64,000 nt of DNA from DASSTY01 sp035760645. GTDB taxonomy: Bacteria; Gemmatimonadota; Gemmatimonadetes; Gemmatimonadales; GWC2-71-9. How positions within the stretch are numbered: position 1 is the first letter of the stretch; each line of letters starts with the position of its first letter. The stretch covers positions 11,136 to 75,135 of the forward strand of contig DASTSO010000141.1 of assembly GCA_035760645.1 (NCBI GenBank), read 5' to 3'. This document shows positions 56,448 to 64,000 of this stretch, one piece after another. The notes beneath the pieces were generated by a model, which was not told where the DNA came from, ran no database searches, and saw only the letters and a list, made by a program, of their open reading frames with translations. Position numbers and translations under genes: made by a program.

Positions 56448-57383
56448 CTAGGGCTCGAGCACGAGCAGGGTGAACGATCCCGGCACGACGCTCGGGCGGG
56501 GGCGCGGGCGCGCGGCGGTCGGGGTCGGCGCCGGACCGAAGGCGGCCGTCGCGGTGAAGACCCGGTGCGTCGCGGGGTCGATCGCCAGGGTGCGCGCGCC
56601 GCGCCGCGTCGGTACGGTCGCGACCACGCGGAAGCTGTCGGGCGTCGCCTCGCGCACCACGGTGAGCGTTCCCTCGCCGTTCGAGGCGAAGGCGAGTCCC
56701 GCGGTCGAGTCGAAGCCGGCGATCTCGCCCCGGTCCTCGAGGTTGACGAAGACGCCGCCCGGGCCGTCCGCCACCGCGAACTCGGGCTTGCCGCCCAAGG
56801 CGAGCGTGCCGAGCACCGTGCCGGTCGTGCCGGTCGTGCCGGTCGTGCCGGTCGTGCCGTCGAGCGCCGTCGCGGTGCCGCTCCCGCCGTTGAAGGTGAA
56901 GACCCGCCACGAGACCGGCTCGTAGAGGATCGCGTCGGGGTTCCGGCCCGTCGCCTGCACGCGCTGGAGCGGGGCGAGCGTCTGCAGGTCGAAGATCGTC
57001 ACCGTCCCGTCCCGCCCGTCGCTCACGAAGCCGCGGTCGAGCTCCGGTGCGAGCGCGATCCCGTGCACCCCCGGCGTGTCCGGGATCTTCCTCACCACCG
57101 TGCCGCTCGCCAGGCCCACCACGGCCACCTCGGTCCCGTGGCTCAGGAAGAGCCGACCGCGCGGCGCGCCCCAGGTGAGATAGTCCCAGAACCCGTCGCC
57201 GCCGACGGAAATGCGGCGGGCGACGTGGTAGGTCGTGCCGGACGGCGCGGGAGCCTGCGCCGCGAGCGGGGCTGCGCCGGCGGGGACGGCGAGCATCACC
57301 CGCGCAGTCATCGCGAGCATGACGGTGCGCGACGGCCCCCGCGTCGACAGTACCCCGAGCCGCTGCTCAACCGTTCCGGTCAT
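56448..57383 (-). CDS. YncE-like beta-propeller protein, exported
   Basis: 311 residues. An N-terminal signal (VMLAMTARVMLAVPAGAAPLAAQ) is followed by YVTN/YncE-type propeller repeats: GDGFWDYLTWGAPRGRLFLSHGTEVAVVGLASGTVVRKIPDTPGVHGIALAPELDRGFVSDGRDGTVTIFDLQTL and EFAVADGPGGVFVNLEDRGEIAGFD. Possibly binds a ligand or DNA in the periplasm; no catalytic motif. Four 9-bp repeats encode GTT units in one blade loop. ATG 57383 overlaps the 3' end of the RND permease by 17 nt, so it belongs to the efflux operon. Confidence 0.83.
   Translation of the reverse strand: MTGTVEQRLGVLSTRGPSRTVMLAMTARVMLAVPAGAAPLAAQAPAPSGTTYHVARRISVGGDGFWDYLTWGAPRGRLFLSHGTEVAVVGLASGTVVRKIPDTPGVHGIALAPELDRGFVSDGRDGTVTIFDLQTLAPLQRVQATGRNPDAILYEPVSWRVFTFNGGSGTATALDGTTGTTGTTGTTGTVLGTLALGGKPEFAVADGPGGVFVNLEDRGEIAGFDSTAGLAFASNGEGTLTVVREATPDSFRVVATVPTRRGARTLAIDPATHRVFTATAAFGPAPTPTAARPRPRPSVVPGSFTLLVLEP
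56821..56856. repeat. Four 9-bp tandem repeats in the propeller gene
   Basis: CCGGTCGTG is repeated at 56821, 56830, 56839 and 56848, encoding GTT units on the minus strand within a blade-connecting loop. In-frame copy change is possible. Confidence 0.9.
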
Positions 57384-60300
57384 ACGCCACCTCCTGCCTG
57401 CCCACGCGCGCAGCGAGCCGCGCGCGCCGGTGCCCGAGGGCGCCGAACGCCTCCAGGAGCACCGGAACGATCAACAGCGTGACCAGCGTCGAGACCACGA
57501 GCCCGCCGATCACGGCGAGGGCGAGCGGCCGCTGCAGCTCCGCGCCGGCGCCGAGGCCGAGCGCGAGTGGGACGAGTCCCGCGAGGGTGCAGACCGTCGT
57601 CATCAGAATCGGCCGGAGCCGCACCCGCCCCGCGTGCGCCAGTGCTGCGGCGGTTCCCTCGCCCGCGTCCGAGGCGTGGTGCGCGGCGTCGAGGAGGAGG
57701 ATGCCGTTCTTCACGATCAGCCCGACGAGCAGGATCACGCCCATGAAGCTCGACACGTTGAACGCCACGCCCAGCAGGGCGAGGAGCAGCAGCGCGCCGG
57801 TGAGGCCGAGCGGGACGGCGAGCACGATGGCGAGCGGGCCACGGAAGCCGCCGAACTGCGCGACCAGGACGAGGAGCACCGCCCCCACGGCGAGGGCGAG
57901 CACGCCGAGGAGCTCGCGGAACGCCGCCTGCTGGCTCGCGTACTGGCCGCCGATCTCGAGCGTCACACCCGCCGGGAGCGCGAGCCGCGCCACGGCGCGG
58001 CGCACGTCGGCCATCACGCTGCCGAGACTCCGGCCGCTCGTGCGCGCCGTGACCGCGATGTAGGGCCGCAGGTTCTCGCGCAGCAGCTCGCTCGCGCCGC
58101 CGGTGTCCTGGACGCTACCCACGGCGCCGAGCGGGAGCCACCCCGCGGGGCCGACGATCGGCACCCGGCCGACCACATCGGGCCGAAAGCGCACGCTGTC
58201 GGGGAGCCGCACGCGGATCGGCACGAGCCGGTCCGCCTCCCGCGCCGTCCCCGCGTCGGCCCCGAAGAGCGCCGCGCGCGCCTGCGCGCCCACCGCTTCC
58301 GTCGTGAGCCCGAGGCGCGCGACGCGCACCGGATCGAGCTCGATCCGCAGCTCGGGGTTCGGGCCCTGCACGCCGTCGAAGAGGTCCACCAGGCCGGGCG
58401 TCGGCTCGATCGCCTGCGCCACCGCCCGCGCGGCGCGCTGCGCCGCGGCGTGGTCGCGGCTGAAGAGCTTGAGCTCCACCGGCTCGGGCGCCCCGGCGAG
58501 GTCGCCGATCACGTCCTGCATGAGCTGGACGAACTCCACCTCGACCGCGGGGGCGCGCGTCTCCGCGGCCTCGCGCACCCGGTCCATCACCTCGTACACC
58601 GAGGCGTGCCGCCGGTCGCGCGGTTGCAGGAGCACGGTGAAGTCGCCGGTGGTCGGCGCGGTGGCGGCAAAGCCCAGCTCGCTCCCGGTGCGGCGGGTGA
58701 AGGCCCGGACGTCGGGATCCGCGCGCAGGATCTGCTCGATCACCTTCACCTGCCGGTCGGTCTCGGCGAGGGCGCCGCCCGAGGGCGCCCGATAATCGAG
58801 GATGAAGCCGCCCTCGTCCATCTCGGGGAGGAAGCCGGTGCCCATGACGCGGCCGAGCCCGAAGGCGGCGAGCAGGAGCACCGCCGCCGCGCCGAACGCG
58901 ACGGCGCGGTGCGCGAGCATCCAGCCGATCGCCTGCCCGTAGCGCCGCTCGAGCCCCGCGAGCGGAAGTCGCGGGATCGGCACCCCGCGCCCGGCCCGAG
59001 CCACACCGGCGTCGCGGCCGGACTCGCCGCGCCCCGGCTCGCGAGCCGCCCACTGCGCGACGAGCGAGGGGATCACCGTCATCGCGAGCCCGAGCGACAG
59101 CAGCACCGCGACGGCGAGCGCCACGGCGAAGGAGCGGAAGAACTCGCCCACGACGCCCGTGAGCAGCCCGAGCGGCGCGAAGACCACCACGGTCGTGAGC
59201 GTCGAGCCCGCCACGGGGCCGAAGATCTCGTCGGTGCCGCGGCGGATCACCGCCGCCGGCGGCTCCGCCGGGTGCAGCGCGAGCCGGCGCTCGATGTTCT
59301 CGACCACCACCACCGCGTCGTCGATGATGATGCCGATCGCGACGGCGAGCCCGCCCAGGCTCATCAGGTTGAGCGAATCGCCGGCGAGCGCGAGGCCGAG
59401 GAAGGTGATGGCGACGGTGAGCGGCAGCGAGAGCGCCGCGGCGAAGGTCGTGCGCCACTCGCCGAGGAAGAGCAGGAGGACGATCACGGCGAGCGCCCCG
59501 CCCAGGAGCATCGCGTCGCGCACGCTCCGCATCGACTCGCGCACGAGCGCCGCCTGGTCGTAGACCACCTGGAGCCGCACCGCGGCGGGCAGGAGCGGGC
59601 GGATCGAGTCCATCGCCGCCCGCACCGCGGCCTGGAGCTGGAGGGTGTTGCCGTTCGGCTGGCGCGAGACGTTGACGAGCGCGGCGGGCCGGCCGTTGCC
59701 GGCGATGATCTGAAAGAGATCCTCCGCCCCGTAGCCCACCGTCCCCAGGTCGGCGACGCGCACCGGGCGGCCGCCCGCGGTCGTCACGACCACGCGGCCC
59801 ACGGCCTCGGGGGAGTTGGTGAGTCCGGAGACGACGACCGCGTACTGGCGGTAGTCGCGGTCCACCCGGCCCGCCGCCTCCGCCCGGTCGCTCGTCTGGA
59901 TCGCCTGGGCCACCTGGTCGACGCTCACGCCGTTCGAGACGAGCCGCGCGGGGTCGAGCTGGACGCTGATCTCGCGCACCCGCCCGCCCTGCACCTCGAC
60001 CTCGCCGACGTCGGGGAGCCCGGCGAGCCGGGGCCGGACGGTGAACTCCGCGAGGTCGCGCAGCACGAGCGGATCGGCCCCCGTGAGCTCGTACTGCAGT
60101 ATCGGGAACACCGACGGCGTGAGCCGCTCGGCGGTCAGCTCGAGGCCTGGCGGCAGCGACGGCTGCAGCGCGGCCAGGCGTCCCTGCACCTGGGAGAGCG
60201 CGAACTGCATGTCGGCACCGGGCCGGAAGTCGAGACTCAGCTCGGTCGAGCCGCGCACGGTGCGGGCGCGGATGCGGCGGAGTCCGAGCACGCCGCTCAG

Positions 60301-60510
60301 CGCCTGCTCGAGCGGGCGCGTCACGGCGACCGTCATCTCCTCCGCCTCGAACGTCCCCCCGCGCGCGATGACCGCGATGCGCGGGTAGGTGACCTCCGGA
60401 TAGATCCCCGCCGGCAGCGTGAAGAGAGCCCAGAGCCCGCCCAGCGTGAGGAGCGCGACCGCGAGGTACACCGCGGCCCGGTGCCGCAGGACCGCGCCCG
60501 CGATCGTCAC
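57367..60510 (-). CDS. RND efflux permease (CusA/CzcA or AcrB-like)
   Basis: 1047 residues, twelve membrane helices and two large periplasmic loops. Features: VYLAVALLTLGGLWALFTLPAGIYPEVTYPRIAVIARG at the N-terminus, helix 4 LAVAIGIIIDDAVVVVENIERRL with the acidic proton-relay pair, PLTVAITFLGLALAGDSLNLMSLGG, and GVAFNVSSFMGVILLVGLIVKNGILLLDAAHHA in helix 10-11. The pattern LPAGIYPEV and IGIIIDDAVVVVEN suggests a heavy-metal-type subgroup, but the substrate cannot be fixed. GTG start overlaps the adaptor stop (GTGA); operon order TolC, adaptor, permease. Confidence 0.9.
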   Translation of the reverse strand: MTIAGAVLRHRAAVYLAVALLTLGGLWALFTLPAGIYPEVTYPRIAVIARGGTFEAEEMTVAVTRPLEQALSGVLGLRRIRARTVRGSTELSLDFRPGADMQFALSQVQGRLAALQPSLPPGLELTAERLTPSVFPILQYELTGADPLVLRDLAEFTVRPRLAGLPDVGEVEVQGGRVREISVQLDPARLVSNGVSVDQVAQAIQTSDRAEAAGRVDRDYRQYAVVVSGLTNSPEAVGRVVVTTAGGRPVRVADLGTVGYGAEDLFQIIAGNGRPAALVNVSRQPNGNTLQLQAAVRAAMDSIRPLLPAAVRLQVVYDQAALVRESMRSVRDAMLLGGALAVIVLLLFLGEWRTTFAAALSLPLTVAITFLGLALAGDSLNLMSLGGLAVAIGIIIDDAVVVVENIERRLALHPAEPPAAVIRRGTDEIFGPVAGSTLTTVVVFAPLGLLTGVVGEFFRSFAVALAVAVLLSLGLAMTVIPSLVAQWAAREPGRGESGRDAGVARAGRGVPIPRLPLAGLERRYGQAIGWMLAHRAVAFGAAAVLLLAAFGLGRVMGTGFLPEMDEGGFILDYRAPSGGALAETDRQVKVIEQILRADPDVRAFTRRTGSELGFAATAPTTGDFTVLLQPRDRRHASVYEVMDRVREAAETRAPAVEVEFVQLMQDVIGDLAGAPEPVELKLFSRDHAAAQRAARAVAQAIEPTPGLVDLFDGVQGPNPELRIELDPVRVARLGLTTEAVGAQARAALFGADAGTAREADRLVPIRVRLPDSVRFRPDVVGRVPIVGPAGWLPLGAVGSVQDTGGASELLRENLRPYIAVTARTSGRSLGSVMADVRRAVARLALPAGVTLEIGGQYASQQAAFRELLGVLALAVGAVLLVLVAQFGGFRGPLAIVLAVPLGLTGALLLLALLGVAFNVSSFMGVILLVGLIVKNGILLLDAAHHASDAGEGTAAALAHAGRVRLRPILMTTVCTLAGLVPLALGLGAGAELQRPLALAVIGGLVVSTLVTLLIVPVLLEAFGALGHRRARLAARVGRQEVAYDRNG

Positions 60511-61625
60511 TCGACGCGCTCCGACCCGGCGGCGGTCGGCGCCCGCTGCGGTGCCGGTGTCGACTGCGGCACGACGTGCATCCCGTCCTGCAGCCCGAAC
60601 GCTCCGGTGGTGACGACGCGCTCGCCCGCCCGGAGGTCGCCGGTGACCTGGGTGCGGCCCTCGGCCCGCACGCCGCGCGTCACCGCGCGCTGGTGAGCCA
60701 CCGAGTCGGGGCCGACGACGAAGACGACGCTGCTGTCGCCCGCGAGGACGAGCGCGCTGTCGGGGACGACGAGCGCCTCGCGGACGACGCCGAGCCGCAC
60801 GCGGGCCACGGCACCCGCACCCGGGTGCAGCCGGCCGCCGGGGTTCGGCACGCGGAGGACCGCCTGCCCCGCGTTGGTGAGCGAGTCCACCCCCGGCGCG
60901 ATCGCCGCGACCCAGGCGCGCGCGGGCAGCGTGTCGCCTTCCTGGCGCACTTCCGCCCGCTCGCCCACGCGGAGGCGCGCGAGATCGGCGGCCGGCACCG
61001 GCACCACGAGGTCGAGCGTGTCGGGCGCCACCACGCGCGCGACGCGCGTGCCGGCGTCCACCCGCTCGCCCCGCTGCACCGCCACGGCCTGCACCCGGCC
61101 CGCGATCGGGCTCGCCATCCGCGTGCGGGCGAGGAGGTCGCGCGCCGCCGCGGCGGCGGCGCGCGCCTGCCGGGCGTTCGCCTCAGCCTCCTCCGCCTGG
61201 CGCGCGGAGGTGATGCCGTCGGCGAGGAGCCGCTGCTGCCGCGCCGCCTCGCGCGCGGCCTGCGCCGCGGCCGCCGTCTTCTGCTGCGCGTCGGCCGCGA
61301 GCTCGGGGACGTCGAGAAGCGCGACGACCTCGCCCCGCCCCACGCGGTCGCCGATCTGCACGCGCACCTCGCGCACCACGCCGGCGGCCGGCGCGGTGAG
61401 GTCGGCCGCGCCGCCGGGCCGCGCGGCGAGCCGGCCGGTGAGCGCGAGCGTCTCGACGAGCGAGTCGCGCGCGATGGTCGCGAGGCCGACCGGGACGCGG
61501 GCCCGGTCGGCGCCCGCGGCGCCCGCGGCGCCCGCGTCCTCGTCGCCCGCGTGCGAGCCGCAGGCCGCGAGCGCGAGGCAGGCGCCGAGGAGCAGCGCGG
61601 CGCGGCGCGGACCGGCGCGGCTCAC
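60507..61625 (-). CDS. RND efflux periplasmic adaptor (membrane fusion protein), lipoprotein
   Basis: 372 residues. Signal RRAALLLGACLALAAC ends in a lipobox (LAAC). The biotinyl-lipoyl half-motifs are VVREVRVQIGDRVGRGEVVALLDVPEL and SPIAGRVQAVAVQRGERVDAGTRVARVV, flanking an Ala/Gln-rich helical hairpin; a beta-barrel (ERAEVRQEGDTLPARAWVAAIAPGVD) and the membrane-proximal domain (REALVVPDSALVLAGDSSVVFVV) follow. Bridges the permease and the outer-membrane channel. GTG start overlaps the TolC-like stop by 4 nt. Confidence 0.9.
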   Translation of the reverse strand: MSRAGPRRAALLLGACLALAACGSHAGDEDAGAAGAAGADRARVPVGLATIARDSLVETLALTGRLAARPGGAADLTAPAAGVVREVRVQIGDRVGRGEVVALLDVPELAADAQQKTAAAAQAAREAARQQRLLADGITSARQAEEAEANARQARAAAAAARDLLARTRMASPIAGRVQAVAVQRGERVDAGTRVARVVAPDTLDLVVPVPAADLARLRVGERAEVRQEGDTLPARAWVAAIAPGVDSLTNAGQAVLRVPNPGGRLHPGAGAVARVRLGVVREALVVPDSALVLAGDSSVVFVVGPDSVAHQRAVTRGVRAEGRTQVTGDLRAGERVVTTGAFGLQDGMHVVPQSTPAPQRAPTAAGSERVE

Positions 61626-62815
61626 TCGGACCGTCCCGTCAGGGCATACCACTCGGCGAGGGCCTCCTGGAAGGCGAGCTGGTCCTGGAGCGCGGCGAGT
61701 GAGACGTCGCGCTCGCCGCGCAGGGCGTCGATCACGGGGAGGATGCCGGTCTCGCCGGCCTGGTAGGCGCGCACCGCCCGGGCGCGCAGGACGGCGGCCG
61801 CGGGCAGGAGCGAGTCGCGCGCGAGGCGCGCGCGGAGCGCGGTCTCCTCGAGGTGGATCCGCGCCTCGCGCACGGCGCGCACGGCCTCGAGCCGCGCCTC
61901 GCGCGCGAGCGCGGCCGTCTGCGCGGCCCGCGCGCGCGCCGCCGCGACCGGTCCCCCGCCCCGGCTCCAGAGCGGCAGCGGGACCGCGATGCCGACGACC
62001 GAGAGCGCGCCGGTCTCGGTCGGGTCGCCCCAGTCGGCGCCGGCCTGCAGCGACGGGAAGGGGATGCGCGCGCGGCTCGCGCTCCGCACCTGTGCCGCCG
62101 CCGCGGCCGAATCGGCGACGGCGCTCCGCAGCGCCGGGATACCCTCGACGTCGAGCGTGGTGTCGGGAAGCGCGTCGAGTCCCGCGTCGAGCGGCCCGGC
62201 GGGCGCCGGCGGCGGGCCCGGCCACGCGACGAGCCGCGCGAGCCCGGCTGCCGCGACCCGCGCCGCCTCGCGCGCGCTCGAGGCCGCCTGCCGCGCGCGC
62301 GCCGCCTCCTGCGCCGCCTGCTCCTGCTCGAGCAGCGAGATGTCCCCCGCCCGCAGCCGCGCCGCCGCGATGCGGGCGACCGAGTCGGCGAGCGCGGCCT
62401 GCGCGCCGACGAGCGCCTCGGCCATCCGCGCGGCGCGCGCGCGATAGAAGCCGGCGCGCACGTCGCGCAGCAGTCCGGCGATCGCCCCGGCCGAATCGGC
62501 GCGGGCCCGCGCGATGCCCGCGCGCGCCGCGCCGCGGTCGGCCCCGCGGCGCAGGAGCCAGTCGAGCGACTGGTCCACCAGCAAATGGTTGCGGGGTGTG
62601 TCTTCGGTGCGGCTGTAGGAGACGGTGGGATTGGGGATCGCCCCCGCCGCGCGGAGCGCCGCCCGCGCCTCGGTGACGCCGGCGGCCGCGGCCGCGACCT
62701 GCGGCCGTGACCTTCGCGCGCGCTCGAGCGCCTGGGCGAGAGTGAGCGAGTCGCCCGGGCCGCGTGGCGGGGCCGCGGCCACGGCCTGCAGGGCCAGGAG
62801 CAGCCCGGGGATCAT
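61622..62815 (-). CDS. TolC-family outer-membrane efflux protein
   Basis: 397 residues. Signal-like N-terminus (MIPGLLLALQAVAAAPP) and two outer-membrane-efflux repeats: LTLAQALERARRSRPQVAAAAAGVTEARAALRAAGAIPNPTVSYS and, in the second half, RARIPFPSLQAGADWGDPTETGALSVVGIAVPLPLWSRGGG. Long Ala/Arg-rich coiled-coil helices lie between and after. Forms the exit duct for the RND pump encoded downstream. ATG 62815; 35 nt after the aminotransferase gene in the same direction. Confidence 0.88.
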   Translation of the reverse strand: MIPGLLLALQAVAAAPPRGPGDSLTLAQALERARRSRPQVAAAAAGVTEARAALRAAGAIPNPTVSYSRTEDTPRNHLLVDQSLDWLLRRGADRGAARAGIARARADSAGAIAGLLRDVRAGFYRARAARMAEALVGAQAALADSVARIAAARLRAGDISLLEQEQAAQEAARARQAASSAREAARVAAAGLARLVAWPGPPPAPAGPLDAGLDALPDTTLDVEGIPALRSAVADSAAAAAQVRSASRARIPFPSLQAGADWGDPTETGALSVVGIAVPLPLWSRGGGPVAAARARAAQTAALAREARLEAVRAVREARIHLEETALRARLARDSLLPAAAVLRARAVRAYQAGETGILPVIDALRGERDVSLAALQDQLAFQEALAEWYALTGRSE

Positions 62816-62850
62816 CCTGTCGCCGACGGGTCGAGGGGCACGAGCGAAAG

Positions 62851-63984
62851 CTACCCCGCGGGCGGCGAGCTGGGCAGGACGTCCGCCAGGGCGTCGAGGC
62901 AGCCGGCGAGTCCGGCGACGGTGTGGTCGCCCATGTGCCCGATCCGCACGGACGCGCCCTTCAGCTTCCCGTAGCCGTTGCCGATCGTGTAGCCCCGCTC
63001 GGCCATGGCCGCGACGACGGCGTCGCCCGTGAGCGTCGGCGGCAGCGTGAGCGCGGTGACCGTGGGCGAGCGCGCGCCGGGCGGCGCCAGGATGCCCAGG
63101 CCCGCGCGCGGGCCGCCCGCCGTCTCGACCCAGCGGACCACCGTCTCGGCCATCGCCGCGTGGCGGCGCCAGCGGGCCTCGATCCCCTCGGCGGCGATCG
63201 CCGCGAGCTGCGCCTCGAGGGCGTAGAGCAGCGGCAGGGCCGGCGTGTTGGGCGTCTGGTGCCGCGCGGCGAAGGCCTCCATCTCCACCAGGTCGAAGTA
63301 GAGCCCCCGTCCGGCCGGCGCGTCCCGGCGCACCGCGTCCATGAAGTCGGCCGAGGCGGCGGCGAAGGCGAGGCCCGGCGGGAGCGCGAGCGCCTTCTGG
63401 GAGCCGGTGAGCGCGAAGTCCAGCTCCCACGCGTCGAACTCGAGCGGCGCGCCGGCGATGCCGGTCACGCTGTCCACGAGGCAGCGCGCGCCGTGGTGGC
63501 GGGCGAGGGCGGTCACGGCGCGCACGTCGGTCAGCACGCCGGTCGAGGTCTCCGAGTGGACCACCGTCACCGCCGCGTAGCGCCGGGCAGCGAGCCGCCG
63601 CGCGACGGCGTCGAGATCGGGGGCCGCGCCCCAGGGCGTCTCGAGCACGTCCGTCTCCCGATCACAGGCGCGCGCGAGCTGCGCGAAGCGCTCGGCGAAG
63701 GCGCCGTTCACGAGGGCGAGCACCGGGCCCGCGGGCGCGCAGCGCACCGCCGCCTCCATGAGTCCCGTGGCGGACGAGGTGCTCACGAGCACGGGGCGGG
63801 TGGTGCGGAAGACGGCCCGCAGTCCGGCCTGCAGCCGCTCGAACAGCGCCTCGAAGGCGCGGCCGCGATGCGGCATCATCGGCCGCAGCATCGCGGCCAG
63901 CACCGCGGGCCGGACCTCGGTGGGTCCCGGCAGGAAGAAGCGCCCGGCGGGCGCGGCCACGGCGTCGCTCACGAGGTCGCTCAC
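62851..63984 (-). CDS. Class V PLP-dependent aminotransferase (serine/alanine-glyoxylate aminotransferase-like)
   Basis: 377 residues. Begins FFLPGPTEVRPAVLAAMLRPMMPHRGRAFEALFERL, the N-terminal motif of the family. LVSTSSATGLMEAAVR gives PLP phosphate contacts, VVHSETSTGVLTDVRAV and CLVDSVTGIAGAPLEFDAWELDFALTGSQKALALPPGLAF contain the Asp and the Schiff-base Lys (GSQKAL). C-terminal AMAERGYTIGNGYGKLKGASVRIGHMGD fits also. Probably transfers amino groups between serine or alanine and glyoxylate or hydroxypyruvate. GTG start at 63984, 16 nt before the window end; apparently complete. Confidence 0.87.
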   Translation of the reverse strand: MSDLVSDAVAAPAGRFFLPGPTEVRPAVLAAMLRPMMPHRGRAFEALFERLQAGLRAVFRTTRPVLVSTSSATGLMEAAVRCAPAGPVLALVNGAFAERFAQLARACDRETDVLETPWGAAPDLDAVARRLAARRYAAVTVVHSETSTGVLTDVRAVTALARHHGARCLVDSVTGIAGAPLEFDAWELDFALTGSQKALALPPGLAFAAASADFMDAVRRDAPAGRGLYFDLVEMEAFAARHQTPNTPALPLLYALEAQLAAIAAEGIEARWRRHAAMAETVVRWVETAGGPRAGLGILAPPGARSPTVTALTLPPTLTGDAVVAAMAERGYTIGNGYGKLKGASVRIGHMGDHTVAGLAGCLDALADVLPSSPPAG

Positions 63985-64000
63985 GGAAGCACCAGGCGGA

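Noticed and set aside
57235..60696. 1153-residue plus-strand open frame opposite the RND permease
   Set aside because: Composition is dominated by Arg, His, Asp and Glu, typical of a reversed membrane-protein gene; no family motif.
1..64000. tRNA, rRNA, prophage, transposase or CRISPR-Cas genes
   Set aside because: None recognised by eye on either strand; base composition is even and operons are uninterrupted.

Overview
The window is about 64 kb of very GC-rich bacterial chromosome, packed with genes that mostly run in tightly coupled operons with 1 to 4 nt overlaps and frequent GTG starts. The mix points to a Gemmatimonadota-like soil or sediment bacterium. It includes a BTAD/TPR regulator, a clade-II-type nitrous oxide reductase cluster with a cupredoxin, DUF1080 and GMC sugar-oxidation modules, and a DosS-like GAF kinase. 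The taxonomic call is an inference from gene content and base composition. I saw no tRNA, rRNA, CRISPR array, insertion sequence or prophage.

Layout. 1-6.9 kb: a truncated membrane protein, a BTAD/TPR regulator, a hybrid histidine kinase and a tiny hydrophilic protein with a clear terminator. 6.9-15.6 kb (minus): a six-gene translationally coupled glycolipid or surface-glycan operon with a polyprenyl-phosphate-type GT2, three polytopic sugar-transferase-like proteins (two of them paralogues), a flippase-like protein and an FAD oxidoreductase. 15.7-17.5 kb: RecQ. 17.5-21.8 kb (plus): an AI-2E transporter, then a PIG-L deacetylase / GT4 / GNAT operon. 21.8-23.7 kb: a phosphoribosyltransferase-hydrolase fusion and a PmtA-like methyltransferase.

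23.8-35.6 kb is the most coherent region. A GAF histidine kinase of the DosS heme-sensor type and a CusR-like response regulator sit divergent to a double universal stress protein. They are followed by a cupredoxin lipoprotein, NosZ, a membrane protein, NosD, NosF, NosL, NosY and a small heme-copper-oxidase-like membrane protein, then a two-domain multicopper oxidase. Three promoters here (stress protein, nos operon, multicopper oxidase) carry CTTCAC-N5-CTTCAC-type direct repeats with 11 bp period placed upstream of -10-like elements. This suggests one gas- or redox-responsive regulon joining N2O respiration, copper oxidation and stress survival.

36-38.5 kb: a three-gene envelope-stress-like cluster (low-complexity protein, holin-like DUF1469 protein, DUF3618 protein with SYG repeats and a LEA-like tail). 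38.5-43.7 kb: hemN with an Fe-S Rrf2 regulator, divergent from a group II amino-acid decarboxylase and a short Rho. 43.8-50.3 kb: two convergent operons for 3-keto-sugar chemistry (DUF1080 plus MFS permease; GMC dehydrogenase, small subunit, Gfo/Idh/MocA and DUF1080). 50.5-54.4 kb: small membrane and hypothetical proteins, a YigZ protein, TauE/SafE and DUF1634. 54.4-64 kb (minus): class V aminotransferase, a TolC/adaptor/RND efflux system, a YncE-like propeller, a GNAT enzyme and an M28 peptidase.
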